Counted from the stretch's first letter, positions 16,548 to 25,161 are shown. The stretch: 64,000 bases of DNA from DASRIA01 sp038203635 (GCA_038203635.1 JBBRDT010000002.1:1-64000), one strand, 5' to 3'. The notes: generated by a model not told the origin, from the sequence alone. Translations and numbers: made by a program.

Positions 16548-17384
16548 CTACGCGAGGGCCAGCGAATCCGCCGGCTCGCCCTCGGCGCCGGCGTGCGCGC
16601 GCGGAGTGAACGTCAAGGCGGTGTAGATCGGGCGGCCGCCGGGGATGTCGGTGCCGTCGAGCTCCCGCGGCCGGTTGACGATTCGCGACTCGCACAGCTG
16701 GGTCGCAGACCCGCCTCCGTCGAGGTTGATCGCGTCATGAGCACCAAGCGCCGCCATCAGCTCGGCCATCTCGCCGAGAGTGAGTCCGGCGTCGGCGGCG
16801 TTGCGGCCGTCGCAGGTAAAGGACAGGGCGATGCCCTCCCTCACCCCGAGTGCCGCCCGGGGATGGCGCTCCGCGGTGATGTCCGAGTCGAACTGCTCGG
16901 AGCCGGCAGAAAAACCCTCCGGGTCGACGCCGTCGCGCACGACCGCCTGCCCCTGCTCCACCAGCAGCGGGCCGGCCTGCAGCAGGTCGCCGCGCGGTAC
17001 CGGCGGCAGGCTCTGCCGGCGGGCGATCCGCAGCGTCCCGCCCTCGATGTGCACGCACGAGCGGACGGTGTTCCAGGGCGCGATGAAAGGAACGGAGGCC
17101 CATGGGATCCCGCCCAGGCGCAGCTCGCCGAGTGGCAGCGCGCTCTCGCGCACGAAAAACCCGCCCACCAGCGCCTCCGTCACGCCCGAGCGCGCGCACC
17201 AGGACGCGAGCGGCTCGGCGTGCGGTAGCGCCACGACGCGCACCTCGGTCTCGCGCAGGTCGTAGACAGCCAGGTGCACCGTCGTGCCGAGACCGTCGCA
17301 CAGCTCCACACGAAAGGTGGCGGAAACCGAGGAGCTCTGGCGCAGCTCGCCCGGGAGGGAGTTGGGCATGATCGCGGCCACCAC
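16548..17384 (-). CDS. Phosphodiester glycosidase family (NAGPA-domain) protein
   Basis: 278 aa. The C-terminal half has the family hallmarks: CDGRNAADAGLTLGEMAELM, then INLDGGGSATQL, and VGGFFVRES earlier. NAGPA-domain enzymes cleave sugar-phosphodiester bonds, in bacteria probably on exported glycans or teichoic-acid-like polymers. I see no signal peptide, so a cytoplasmic location is likely, which is unusual for this family. Start GTG 17384 or ATG 17369. It lies downstream of a glycosyltransferase gene on the same strand, 72 bp away. Confidence 0.8.
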   Translation of the reverse strand: MVAAIMPNSLPGELRQSSSVSATFRVELCDGLGTTVHLAVYDLRETEVRVVALPHAEPLASWCARSGVTEALVGGFFVRESALPLGELRLGGIPWASVPFIAPWNTVRSCVHIEGGTLRIARRQSLPPVPRGDLLQAGPLLVEQGQAVVRDGVDPEGFSAGSEQFDSDITAERHPRAALGVREGIALSFTCDGRNAADAGLTLGEMAELMAALGAHDAINLDGGGSATQLCESRIVNRPRELDGTDIPGGRPIYTALTFTPRAHAGAEGEPADSLALA

Positions 17385-17456
17385 TCCAAAGTAAGGAAAT
17401 AGCGGGACTTTCGCCGCAAAAATCTCGGGAACATCCCGTGAACATCCGGTGACGCC

Positions 17457-18977
17457 CTACCGGTGCGCGATCGGTTGGCCGCGGGCCAGCACCTCTTCGT
17501 AGAGGGCCTCGAAGGCCCGGGCTGTCGACTCCCACGAGTGAGACGCGCGGATCTGGCGATACCCGTTCTCGCCCCGCACGGTGCGGGCCTGCTCGCCGTT
17601 CACCGCCTCCACCAGCGCTTCCGTGAGGGCGCCGATCTCGTCGGGCGGGATCAGCCAGCCGTTGGGGCGGGCCGGATCGGTGTTGACGAAGGACACCGGC
17701 CCACCGCTGCGGGTCGCGATCACGGGAACCCCACACGACATCGCCTCGATCAGCATCTGGCCGAACCCCTCACGCGCGGACGGTGCCACCATCACGTCGG
17801 CGCAGGTCAGGCCCTCCGGCAGCTCCGTGTGCCCGCGCCACCCGACGAAGAAGATGCCGGCCTCGCCGACCTCGCGGGCAACCGCGTACGGATGCTCGCC
17901 CTCCCACTCCCCGGGGAAGCCCCCCCACAGCACGAGCGGCGCCGGGGTCGTGAACCTGTCTCTCGCGCGCGCGTAGGCGCGCAGCAGGAGCGGGACGCGC
18001 TTCACCTCGGTGAACCGCCCCACGAACAGGAGCACGGGCGCATGGTCGCCAGGCGGCTCGACCTCGAACCAGCGCAGGTCTTCGTCGCGGTAGCGGATGG
18101 TGCCCGGCGTGCCCGACTCATCCCAACCCTGAGGTTCCTCCACCAGCCAGTGGCGCCAGCGCCGCAGGCGCTCGGAGCGGTCGAGTACCTGGCGGTCGAA
18201 GCGCTCGATGTCGACCCCGTTGGGGATCGACTCCACGGTCTCGGGGGGCACGTCGAGCAACTCGCGCGCCGCGTCCCGCAGGTGAGGAGAGATCGCAACG
18301 ATGCGACTCGACATGCGCGCCGCGTGGCGCAGGCGGCGGGCCCAGTGGTCGCCGAAGCGCCACTGCTCCCAGCGGGTCTCGCGCAGCACCCGGCGCTCCT
18401 CCGCGTCGAGGTCCGCCGAGGACACCGGGCGATCGCCCGACTCCGCCATCCCGGCGAGGTCGGTGCCGAGGATCCCGGCCAATCCCCGCAGCCGGTCGAT
18501 GTGCTCCAGCAGCAGGATCTCCGTCCCATGCAGGTGTGTGACGATCGGTAGTCCCGCAAACCGGCGTGTGACCGCCTCGTGGATCGGCGTCAGATGATGG
18601 AGGTGCGCGACGGCCGGCGGTTGCGACCATGCCCGTTCCAGGACCTGTTCCCACGCCGCCGCGAGGAGGTCCCCCGCCGCGGGCGTCACCGCGGCGATCA
18701 CCGGGTCGGGTGCGCCGGGCCGGTCTTCGAAGGAAGGGTGCATCGGCATGGCTGCCTCGACCGGATCATGGCCCCGTTCGTGTGCGGCCAGCGCGGGTCC
18801 GTAGTCGACCGGCGTCAGGCGGGGATGCTTGAAGAAGCTCTCCGCGTGGGTGCGGTCTCCCGGTATCCCGAGCGAACCGGCGACGAGTGCGACCGGCCAC
18901 CCCGTGGCTTCGATCGCCGGCACGAGATAGCGCACCACCTGCGACGACCCGCCCCGTGGATAGAACAGCAGGGTCAT
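17457..18977 (-). CDS. Glycosyltransferase family 4 protein
   Basis: 506 aa, long for GT4. Residues 1-150 hold an acceptor domain with GGSSQVVRYLVPAIEATGWP at the start and HLHHLTPIHEAV, THLHGTE further on. The donor half shows SIPNGVDIERFD, LLFVGRFTEVKRVPLLLRAY and the nucleotide-binding APSAREGFGQMLIEAMSCG. An insert at about 255-300 (WRHWLVEEPQGWDESGTPG) accounts for the extra length. Probably cytoplasmic; sugar and acceptor unknown. The ATG has GGAGGG about 10 nt upstream. It belongs with the NAGPA-like and membrane-protein genes on the same strand in a possible surface-glycan neighbourhood. Confidence 0.85.
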   Translation of the reverse strand: MTLLFYPRGGSSQVVRYLVPAIEATGWPVALVAGSLGIPGDRTHAESFFKHPRLTPVDYGPALAAHERGHDPVEAAMPMHPSFEDRPGAPDPVIAAVTPAAGDLLAAAWEQVLERAWSQPPAVAHLHHLTPIHEAVTRRFAGLPIVTHLHGTEILLLEHIDRLRGLAGILGTDLAGMAESGDRPVSSADLDAEERRVLRETRWEQWRFGDHWARRLRHAARMSSRIVAISPHLRDAARELLDVPPETVESIPNGVDIERFDRQVLDRSERLRRWRHWLVEEPQGWDESGTPGTIRYRDEDLRWFEVEPPGDHAPVLLFVGRFTEVKRVPLLLRAYARARDRFTTPAPLVLWGGFPGEWEGEHPYAVAREVGEAGIFFVGWRGHTELPEGLTCADVMVAPSAREGFGQMLIEAMSCGVPVIATRSGGPVSFVNTDPARPNGWLIPPDEIGALTEALVEAVNGEQARTVRGENGYRQIRASHSWESTARAFEALYEEVLARGQPIAHR

Positions 18978-19092
18978 CCCGACCCCTCCCTCCGGCGCGT
19001 CGTGACCGCGAACTGCGGCCCGGCTCGTCGCAGCGATTTCCCTTCCTCCTTTCCTACTGACCGGTAAGTCCGTTACAGATTTCTAGACTCCC

Positions 19093-19121
19093 TTTACACG
19101 TTTGGGGGGGAATGTTAGGGT
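19093..19121 (+). promoter_or_regulatory. Strong promoter for the 33-codon gene
   Basis: TTTACA (-35, 19093-19098), 17-bp spacer rich in G, TAGGGT (-10, 19116-19121). One of the clearest -35/-10 pairs in the window. Predicted start near 19128. Confidence 0.7.
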
Positions 19122-19171
19122 CAGCCCTCTGACGCGATGTGCGCGCTGGGGGAGTCGCGCTGAGGGGAGCT

Positions 19172-19273
19172 ATGGCAAAGAAAGGCTTGACGGTGTCATT
19201 CGCTGCGATCGCCTTCGCTGTCGGCACAGCGCCGGCCACACTCTTCGGAGCCCGGGGAACCTCGGTTCCCTAG
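19172..19273 (+). CDS. 33-aa hydrophobic small protein, uncharacterised
   Basis: ATG 19172 follows GAGGGGAG at 6 nt spacing and reads MAKKGLTVSFAAIAFAVGTA, then PATLFGARGTSVP and TAG. The shape is two lysines followed by a hydrophobic stretch, like a signal peptide or single membrane span. The stop lies in a small hairpin (GGGAAC/GTTCCC, 19255-19270). The gene has its own promoter (19093-19121) and terminator (19342-19368). I do not recognise the family. It could be a secreted or membrane micro-protein, or the transcript could be a small RNA with a short reading frame. Confidence 0.6.
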   Translation: MAKKGLTVSFAAIAFAVGTAPATLFGARGTSVP

Positions 19274-19341
19274 GCACGGAGGCGATCCGCCCACGCGATC
19301 CTCCCCTACTACAGCGCCGGCGGGTCAAAGAAGCAGAGCAG

Positions 19342-19368
19342 CGAGGGCCGGGCTTGTCCCGGCCCTCG
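19342..19368. terminator. Hairpin terminator between the small gene and the convergent membrane-protein gene
   Basis: CGAGGGCCGGG (19342-19352), loop CTTGT, CCCGGCCCTCG (19358-19368). Perfect 11-bp stem without a T-run; probably serves both converging transcripts. Nothing else is seen in 19274-19399. Confidence 0.6.
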
Positions 19369-19399
19369 TGCTTCCGCGCCGCTGACGCGTCGCACGGCC

Positions 19400-21775
19400 C
19401 TACTGCGTGACGGCTTCGACCCAGTCGAGCGCCCTGTCGCACAGACTGTCTGCACGTGCCGGAGACAACCGCTCCACCTGCTGCGCGGACCGGGGAGCGA
19501 AGAACAGCGGGCCGAGGCTCGGCGCCGGGCCGCCGCTGCCCGGATGGAGTAAGCCGGTCTCGTAGTCGACGTCCAATTTGTGGCGGCCGGCTGTCAGCCG
19601 CACCGTGCCGAGCGGCTCGTACTGGCCGGTGTGGCTGAGCTGGTGGCGTTCCGACGCGATCCGCCGGCCGTCCACGCTGACCCTCAGGCGCCCGCGGAAC
19701 GAGCCGCGGACGTACACGTCGTATTGCGTGGGCGCGGGCACGGTCAACTCGGCCGCCTGCCTGGCGCTCCCGTCCGGGATCACGGCTCCCAGCTCAGCGG
19801 GGTCCGAGCGCCACTGCGATCCGGCCGGCGCCGCCAGGCCCACCCTCACGGGCGCGGGCCGTGTCGCCACCGCGAGCCGGCCGCCCTGAGCGCGGGCGAG
19901 GCTCGCCAGCTGCTTGACGCTTTCGCACTGCACCGGAGCGGATGCGTGCGGACCGTAACCCAGCGGCAGGTGCTGGAGCACCGTGCGCTCGGTGCCCGGA
20001 GCGCGCTGCCAGACGTCGTAGTAGCGGCCGCTGCGCACCCTCGAGAAGATCGAGGGTGGCCGGCTTGCCACGGGGGAGCGGCGCAGCACCAGCGTGCGAT
20101 AGACGAGCAGGCTCGCGTCGGCGAGCTCGTCGACGTCCGCAGCCTCCAGCTTTTCCAGCTGGCGTCCGCTGCGAAGCAGCACCGGCCTGCGGCGCAGCTC
20201 GGAGGCCCCCTCGGGGTCGCCTTTCCGGAGGAAGTGGCGCACGCCGTAGGGCTCGTACTCGGTCATCAGGATCGGGCCCTCCCCCGCGATCTCCTTGCCG
20301 ATCTCCTCCAGCTCCTGGTGTCTGTCGCGCGGTGCGAGGTTCACCTCGTGGTAGGCGAGCGCGTTCGACCACACCACACCGGCGGCGATGACCGCGGCCA
20401 GCGTGGTTGCCTCGACCCGTCTTCCCCGGGCGGCAAGCGCGGCCGCTCCGGCCATTCCCGCGAGGAGGATCGCCGGCGAACCTGTGGCCAGCGCCTTGGC
20501 GCCGACCCACGGCGAGCCCAGGATGCTGATGCCGAGCGCCCCTCCGACCGCGGCGATCACGTAGAGCAGGAGTTCCCATGCACGGCGGCGCCATGCCCAC
20601 CACATGCCGGTGACGGCGGCGGCGAGCAGCAGCGCGATCAGGATGTAGGTGGGCGCGAGGTGGGCCGGCTCGAAGCGGAAGTCCCCGACCGGCCAGATAC
20701 CGGCGAGCTGCAGGCGGCTGAGCGGTTCGACCAGGTTTCCGAGCTCGGTCCCCCTGGTGAGCGTGCTGCGCGCAGCGGGTTCCAGGAAAGACTCCGCCTG
20801 CAACAGCGTGGGGGCCGCGAGCACAGCGGTCACGACCACGAACACGAGGCCGGCCGCGATCGCGGTCTTGCCGTCTCGTACCCGTGCGAGCACGATCGCG
20901 GCGGGGATCAGCACGGGCGCAAGCCAGACGATGCCGCCAAAGCTGAGCACCGCGAGCAACGCGGCGCTCGTGACTGCGAGCGGCAACACCGAATACGCGC
21001 TGACCCGCTCCCGGAACAGGGGCACGAGGAGCGCCGCGAGCAGCGCGACGGCCCACGCTGCGGCGAGCTCCTTGACACCACCCCACAGCGAGTAGGCGAA
21101 CAACAGGGCCGGCTGGCTCGCCACCGTCGCGGCCAGCGCGCGCAACGGCCGCGAGTCGATCACACGGCTCGCGAGGACATAGAGCGCGAGGCCCGTGTAG
21201 GCGGCCAGCAGGGCCATGTAGGGCTGGAACACCCAGGCCACGTCCTGCCCGACCAGCTTGGCCCCGATCCCGAGTGGGGGAAACGCGCCCACCGGATATC
21301 CGATGCTGAGGTTGACGTCGAGCGCGGCCTCGTACGACGAGGGCGCCAATCCGTTCAAGTCCCGGCCGTGCTCCATCAGGCGGTCGGTCATGGCCAGCCA
21401 CGTGGCGGTGTCGTCGAGCTTTATGTACCCGGCGAACGTGGCGTCCCCCGAGAGCACCACGGGTGCCGCGAGGAATCCGTACACGGCGCACCCCGCTGCC
21501 ACCGCCCACCATTCGATGCCGCGATCGCGCCCCGGCAGGGACAGCGCGATGCCCGCGAGCGCCAGCGCCAGCACGACGGGCAGGGCGAGCTCGGCCGTGG
21601 CGTCCCAAGCCGTCGCGATGTGACTCGCCACGAGCAGCACGGCAAAGCCGGCCGCCGGCAACAGCCCGGCCGGCAGCCGGACGCCCGTCGCCTGCTCGAG
21701 CAGCAGCGCGCAGCCGACCGACACCGCCGTCACCGCGAGCGGGAACGCAACCCAGCAGATCAAGAGAGAGGTCAT
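19400..21775 (-). CDS. Large polytopic membrane protein with C-terminal extracytoplasmic domain
   Basis: 791 aa. Residues 1-480 contain about a dozen hydrophobic segments with charged loops; there is an early loop GYIKLDDTATWLAMTDRLME with an acidic pair, reminiscent of GT-C glycosyltransferases, which use a lipid-linked sugar donor. Residues 490-791 are soluble, contain TVPAPTQYDVYVRGSFRGRL and VDGRRIASERH (a beta-sandwich, carbohydrate-binding-like look) and should be outside the cell. I do not recognise a named family; a GT-C-like role is a guess supported by the loop and the glycan-related neighbours. It precedes no close gene; the next minus-strand gene upstream ends 45 bp away. Confidence 0.65.
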   Translation of the reverse strand: MTSLLICWVAFPLAVTAVSVGCALLLEQATGVRLPAGLLPAAGFAVLLVASHIATAWDATAELALPVVLALALAGIALSLPGRDRGIEWWAVAAGCAVYGFLAAPVVLSGDATFAGYIKLDDTATWLAMTDRLMEHGRDLNGLAPSSYEAALDVNLSIGYPVGAFPPLGIGAKLVGQDVAWVFQPYMALLAAYTGLALYVLASRVIDSRPLRALAATVASQPALLFAYSLWGGVKELAAAWAVALLAALLVPLFRERVSAYSVLPLAVTSAALLAVLSFGGIVWLAPVLIPAAIVLARVRDGKTAIAAGLVFVVVTAVLAAPTLLQAESFLEPAARSTLTRGTELGNLVEPLSRLQLAGIWPVGDFRFEPAHLAPTYILIALLLAAAVTGMWWAWRRRAWELLLYVIAAVGGALGISILGSPWVGAKALATGSPAILLAGMAGAAALAARGRRVEATTLAAVIAAGVVWSNALAYHEVNLAPRDRHQELEEIGKEIAGEGPILMTEYEPYGVRHFLRKGDPEGASELRRRPVLLRSGRQLEKLEAADVDELADASLLVYRTLVLRRSPVASRPPSIFSRVRSGRYYDVWQRAPGTERTVLQHLPLGYGPHASAPVQCESVKQLASLARAQGGRLAVATRPAPVRVGLAAPAGSQWRSDPAELGAVIPDGSARQAAELTVPAPTQYDVYVRGSFRGRLRVSVDGRRIASERHQLSHTGQYEPLGTVRLTAGRHKLDVDYETGLLHPGSGGPAPSLGPLFFAPRSAQQVERLSPARADSLCDRALDWVEAVTQ

Positions 21776-21820
21776 CGTGAGCCTCGCGCCTTGTATCAGG
21801 GCGCGGGGCCGGCGGCTCCG

Positions 21821-22483
21821 CTATCCGATCGGTCGCACGCGCCCGCTGCGGGCAAGGCGGCGTGCTTTCCGCGGCGAGGGGTCGTACACCTCGACCTGCA
21901 CGTCCTCCCCGGGGAACGCGAGGTACACGCTGCTCGGCCGGTCGCGGCCGTACAGACCGATACCGCCGTTCGCCAGGCGGAAGGTCACCGCATCGGGTCG
22001 CCGCGCCAGCCTGCGCAGGCTCTGCAGGGCGCGGGGCCGGGGGTACGTGCCGATCGTCGTGTAGTCAGGCTGCCGATCGCCGATACGTATGCCTGGCGGG
22101 AGGTAGCGGAGGTAGACGTTTCCATCCGTGGGGCGGGTCAGCTCGTACGTGTGGTTCTCCAGCTCCCCGGCCCAATAGACCGGGTGACCTGTCCGATCCG
22201 GAAGCGTGCGGAGCTCGGCGATCGACGCGGCGGACGACACCGGGCCATCCGGCCCTGAGCTGTCGCCCCCGGCTTGCAGGACGAGCCAAACGCCGAAAAC
22301 GAGGGCCAGGGTGACCGCGACGACGGCACCCAGGCGGATCCGGCGGGCCGGTGTAGACCTCTCGGCGGGTACCCCGGCCGGCTGGGATCCGGGCGCGAGC
22401 TGGGAAGGGGAGTCCACTACGCGACGTATCGGCGTGGGGCGGGGACCGCATGAGGTCCCCGAAACGAGACTGGGCATCGTCAC
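21821..22483 (-). CDS. Membrane-anchored protein, uncharacterised
   Basis: 220 aa. A Pro/Arg-rich N-terminus, one membrane span (about 50-68: LGAVVAVTLALVFGVWLVLQ), a short Gly/Ser linker and a 130-residue extracytoplasmic domain with PVYWAGELENHTYELTRPTD and a Tyr-rich core. Start GTG 22483 or ATG 22477; TATTGT lies 9 nt before the ATG on the minus strand, which would give a leaderless message. Similar anchored proteins are common in Solirubrobacterales-type genomes as far as I recall, without a known role. It is upstream of the 791-aa membrane protein and may share its operon. Confidence 0.65.
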   Translation of the reverse strand: MTMPSLVSGTSCGPRPTPIRRVVDSPSQLAPGSQPAGVPAERSTPARRIRLGAVVAVTLALVFGVWLVLQAGGDSSGPDGPVSSAASIAELRTLPDRTGHPVYWAGELENHTYELTRPTDGNVYLRYLPPGIRIGDRQPDYTTIGTYPRPRALQSLRRLARRPDAVTFRLANGGIGLYGRDRPSSVYLAFPGEDVQVEVYDPSPRKARRLARSGRVRPIG

Positions 22484-22494
22484 ATGACAATAGG

Positions 22495-22522
22495 TTCAGG
22501 ATTCGGTACGGTCGGGTACTAA
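22495..22522 (+). promoter_or_regulatory. Promoter for the secreted protein at 22609
   Basis: TTCAGG (-35, 22495-22500), 16-bp spacer, TACTAA (-10, 22517-22522). Leader of about 80 nt with AGGGAGGAGG just before the start. The 125-bp gap 22484-22608 also holds the divergent -10 box for the gene at 22483. Confidence 0.5.
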
Positions 22523-22608
22523 AGGCGCATTCACCCTCAGCAGGCCGTTTCGCTATGGCGGCCGGGAGGGGTTCTCGGAAATGCGTTGTCAAAGGGAGGA
22601 GGCGCTAA

Positions 22609-23355
22609 ATGGCGCTCAGGTTGCGTACGGTTGTGCCGCTTTTGCTTGCGGTAGGTGTCGTTTTCATGATCGTCGTCGCGGAGCTCGCTTCTGCAGGTCA
22701 TGTCCGACCGAAGGCTGCCAGTCCAATCCGGGTGTCGCTCGTTCCGGCGTTCGCCCCGTGTACTTCGCCGAACCGGACCCATGGGACGCCCTTGGCGGTC
22801 CCGTCCTGTAACCCGCCGGTCCAGGCATCGGACTCGATCACGGTCGGTGAGCCGTCCGCCAACGGCGCCGTGGCGAACAGCGTCGGGTTCGTGAAGCTAA
22901 AGGTCCTGGTCGGCGCGCCCGGCCCGCCGGACGACTCCGACGTCCTCATCACCGCGAGTGGCACCGACATCCGGTGCAGGGCGGGCACGACCGCCTGCGG
23001 CAGCGTAAACACCGTTGACGGAGCCGACTACACCGGCCAGCTGCAGGGCACCGCCACGATCCGGATCTCGGACCACTACAACGGTGTCGCGTCCACCAAC
23101 GGGTCCGACCCCGGCACGGCGGTCGACCTACCGTTCCCCGTCTTGACGGGTTGTACGGCGACCCCCGATGCCGGGATCGGTGCGACCTGTCTCGCCAACA
23201 CGTCCGCCAACGCAACCGTGCCGGGTGTCGTCAAGGACGGCAAGCGGTCGGTAGTCGAGATCGGCCAGCTGCAGGTCTTCGACGGCGGACCCGACGGTCT
23301 CGCCTCCACCGGCCCGAACAAGCTGTTCACGATTCAGGGCCTCTTCATCCCGTAA
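22609..23355 (+). CDS. Secreted protein, uncharacterised
   Basis: 248 aa. Signal peptide MALRLRTVVPLLLAVGVVFM with cleavage after about residue 29 (ELASAGH). The mature part is a Thr/Gly/Ser-rich beta protein with paired cysteines (IRCRAGTTACGS; GCTATPDAGIGATCL), as in exported proteins stabilised by disulfides; a TlpA-like thioredoxin is encoded nearby on the other strand. ATG 22609 is preceded by GGGAGGAGGCGCTAA, a good ribosome site. Ends with a strong terminator. No named family recognised. Confidence 0.7.
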   Translation: MALRLRTVVPLLLAVGVVFMIVVAELASAGHVRPKAASPIRVSLVPAFAPCTSPNRTHGTPLAVPSCNPPVQASDSITVGEPSANGAVANSVGFVKLKVLVGAPGPPDDSDVLITASGTDIRCRAGTTACGSVNTVDGADYTGQLQGTATIRISDHYNGVASTNGSDPGTAVDLPFPVLTGCTATPDAGIGATCLANTSANATVPGVVKDGKRSVVEIGQLQVFDGGPDGLASTGPNKLFTIQGLFIP

Positions 23356-23381
23356 CGCACGACCACAGACTGATCGGCGAA

Positions 23382-23408
23382 CCGGGAGCGGGCACTGCCC
23401 GCTCCCGG
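23382..23408 (+). terminator. Hairpin terminator after the secreted-protein gene
   Basis: CCGGGAGCGGGC (23382-23393), loop ACT, GCCCGCTCCCGG (23397-23408): a perfect 12-bp stem and 3-nt loop, no T-run. Confidence 0.65.
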
Positions 23409-23481
23409 CCGCTGCTCCTGGCCCGTCTCGGGCGCACGCGCGAGATCCTGTCGCTGCACGAGACCGTCTAGCTCCCAGCAC

Positions 23482-23512
23482 CTCTATATAGAGAGGTCAG
23501 TACAGAGGTCAG
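23482..23512. repeat. 12-bp palindrome and 9-bp direct repeats at the 3' end of the TlpA gene
   Basis: CTCTATATAGAG (23482-23493) is a perfect palindrome. AGAGGTCAG occurs at 23492-23500 and again at 23504-23512; the second copy includes the tlpA-like gene's stop codon. Confidence 0.6.
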
Positions 23513-24255
23513 CGCCGCGGCTCGCGACTGCCGCCCTGCTCGCTGCCGAATGTGCGCCCTGTGTGGGCGGCCGCGGTGCCCAGCTCCATCTGCCGCACCG
23601 ACGGATTCCCGGCGACACGTCCGATTACGTCACCGGTACGCGAGATGAAGAATGTCTCGGGGAGGCTCGTCACCCCATAGGCGTCCGCCACTCGGCCGGC
23701 GGCGTCCCGCACGAGGGGGTAGCTCAGGTCGTACTCGCGCGCGAACTTCAGGGCCGCCGCCGCCGGCTCGCCGACGCTGAGTCCCACGAACGCGACGCCG
23801 CGCCGGCCCCACCGCCGCCAGGTCGTCTCGATCAGGCGCGCCGCGGAGCGACACGGGCCGCAGCCGGAGGACCACACGTGGAGCACGACTGGAGATCCGC
23901 GCAGCCTGGTGAGAGCCAGAGACCCCCCGGCGACGGCCTGCTTGAGCGGGCGCGCCTGCGCAGGAGGCGATCCGTCATCGATCACTTCGACGGCGAAGCC
24001 CGGCGCCCGCACGGGGCGGCGCTGCTCGACGGCTTTCGACAACGATTTGCCGCGCGCGTTCGCGGCCGGGGGGTTTCCCCCCTCCTGCTTCGGCGGCGCA
24101 GACGGCTGTTCGCCCGTTGCAGGCTTTTCCGGGGTCGGCCGCGCGGATTCGCTGCCCCCGTCCTCCCCTCCCGAGATCGTCAGCGCGATCACGATCAGCG
24201 CGATGCCCACGGCGATCGCCGCGCCGCCCATCAGATAGGTATTTCGCTTGGACAT
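23509..24255 (-). CDS. Membrane-anchored TlpA-like thioredoxin-fold protein
   Basis: 248 aa. N-terminal anchor (MSKRNTYLMGGAAIAVGIAL and further hydrophobic residues), a long Pro/Glu/Gly-rich linker, then a thioredoxin-fold domain with the redox site WSSGCGPCRSAA (CGPC) and the cis-Pro segment TSLPETFFISRTG. It should reduce disulfides outside the membrane, for instance in cytochrome c maturation or of exported proteins. ATG 24255 is chosen because upstream codons of the frame are Arg-rich noise. Confidence 0.82.
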   Translation of the reverse strand: MSKRNTYLMGGAAIAVGIALIVIALTISGGEDGGSESARPTPEKPATGEQPSAPPKQEGGNPPAANARGKSLSKAVEQRRPVRAPGFAVEVIDDGSPPAQARPLKQAVAGGSLALTRLRGSPVVLHVWSSGCGPCRSAARLIETTWRRWGRRGVAFVGLSVGEPAAAALKFAREYDLSYPLVRDAAGRVADAYGVTSLPETFFISRTGDVIGRVAGNPSVRQMELGTAAAHTGRTFGSEQGGSREPRR

Positions 24256-24407
24256 GGTGTTGTTTGGCAGGGCCCGGGGAGGGCCGCGCCACGAGTCGCG
24301 CTCGCCGAAAATACCCGAGCGCCGTCCCGGCCGTGCGGGTCGCCGTCGCCGTGCATGGTCGCGGCTCTCGGCATCTTTCGTGTCCCGCCAGGCGCTATCC
24401 TTCGCCA

Positions 24408-24433
24408 ACCGCGCTCGGCGCGCGGTCTTTTTT
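24408..24433 (+). terminator. Terminator-like hairpin with T6 in the rpmG leader
   Basis: ACCGCGC (24408-24414), loop TCGGC, GCGCGGT (24420-24426), C, TTTTTT. It points toward rpmG, starts only 34 nt before the rpmG ATG ends the leader, and no plus-strand gene ends upstream, so it looks like an attenuator rather than a 3' terminator. A TATCCT box (24396-24401) lies just upstream. Confidence 0.6.
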
Positions 24434-24466
24434 CGTCTACCCCGGCCCGACCGGCCCTCCTGAGAT

Positions 24467-24631
24467 ATGGCACGCGGAGAAGTTCGAATCGCGGTAACCC
24501 TCGCTTGCGAGGAGTGCAAACGCCGCAACTACCAGACCAACAAGAACCGGCGTAACGACCCGGATCGAATCGAGATGCGCAAGTTCTGTCGCTGGTGTGG
24601 TCACCACACCGCGCACAAGGAAACGCGCTAG
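24467..24631 (+). CDS. rpmG: 50S ribosomal protein L33
   Basis: 54 aa, full length. MARGEVRIAVTLACEECKRR, then NYQTNKNRRND and FCRWCGHHTAHKETR. Two CxxC pairs (CEEC, CRWC) form the zinc-binding type of L33. First gene of the rpmG-secE-nusG-rplK-rplA transcription unit, 20 bp before secE. No strong Shine-Dalgarno is seen; the leader carries a terminator-like hairpin. Too short for most ORF filters. Confidence 0.93.
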   Translation: MARGEVRIAVTLACEECKRRNYQTNKNRRNDPDRIEMRKFCRWCGHHTAHKETR

Positions 24632-24651
24632 GCCCCTGGAAGGGCACCCGG

Positions 24652-25149
24652 ATGGCGAGAACACGGCAGAAGCGCAAGGCGAAGCAGCGCCAGCAGCAGC
24701 AACAGCAGCAGGCGACCCGTCGCGACGCGACCGTCAAGCAGCAGCCGGCGAATCCCGCCGAGGAGGCGGCGATCCAGACGGCAGATGCACTGGAGGCGGC
24801 CGACGAGCTGGAGGAGATCGCGGCCGGCCAGGAGCCGGTTGCCGAGGTCGCTCCTCAGGAGGAAACCAAGGAACCCGAGGAGCGCAAGCCGCGCCGCGCT
24901 GCCGTCGAGCGCAAGGAGCCCCGCCGCGAGCGGAAGCCCGCCCCGGAGAAGCGCAAGGAGGGGCGCCGGCGCGGCCGGGTCGCCAACTTCCTGGTCCAGG
25001 TGTGGGCGGAGCTGAGGCGTGTTCAGTGGCCGGACCGCAACCAGGTGACACAGGCCACGGGCGTGGTCGTCGTCTTCTGCTTCCTCGCCGGTGCGTTCCT
25101 TGCGTTCTGGGACTTCGTCTTCGGCGAGCTCGTCACATCAATACTCTGA
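24652..25149 (+). CDS. secE: Preprotein translocase subunit SecE, with long charged N-terminal extension
   Basis: 165 aa. The last 65 residues are the single-span SecE core (NFLVQVWAELRRVQWPDRNQ, then the membrane helix GVVVVFCFLAGAFLAFWDFV). The first 100 residues are an unusual extension: basic, with a run of seven Gln (residues 14-20), then acidic Ala/Glu, then Arg/Lys/Pro-rich. SecE clamps the SecY channel. ATG 24652 has GGAAGGG about 10 nt upstream. 12 bp before nusG, the conserved order. Confidence 0.9.
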   Translation: MARTRQKRKAKQRQQQQQQQATRRDATVKQQPANPAEEAAIQTADALEAADELEEIAAGQEPVAEVAPQEETKEPEERKPRRAAVERKEPRRERKPAPEKRKEGRRRGRVANFLVQVWAELRRVQWPDRNQVTQATGVVVVFCFLAGAFLAFWDFVFGELVTSIL

Positions 25150-25161
25150 TCCGCTGAGAAC

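Noticed and set aside
19580..22258. 892-codon plus-strand open frame
   Set aside because: Antisense shadow of the 791-aa membrane protein; no motifs, Arg/Gly/Gln-rich.
22517..22525. Relation between TACTAAAGG here and CCTTTAGTA before rpsE
   Set aside because: The reverse-complement match is 9 bp only and the contexts differ; chance is likely.
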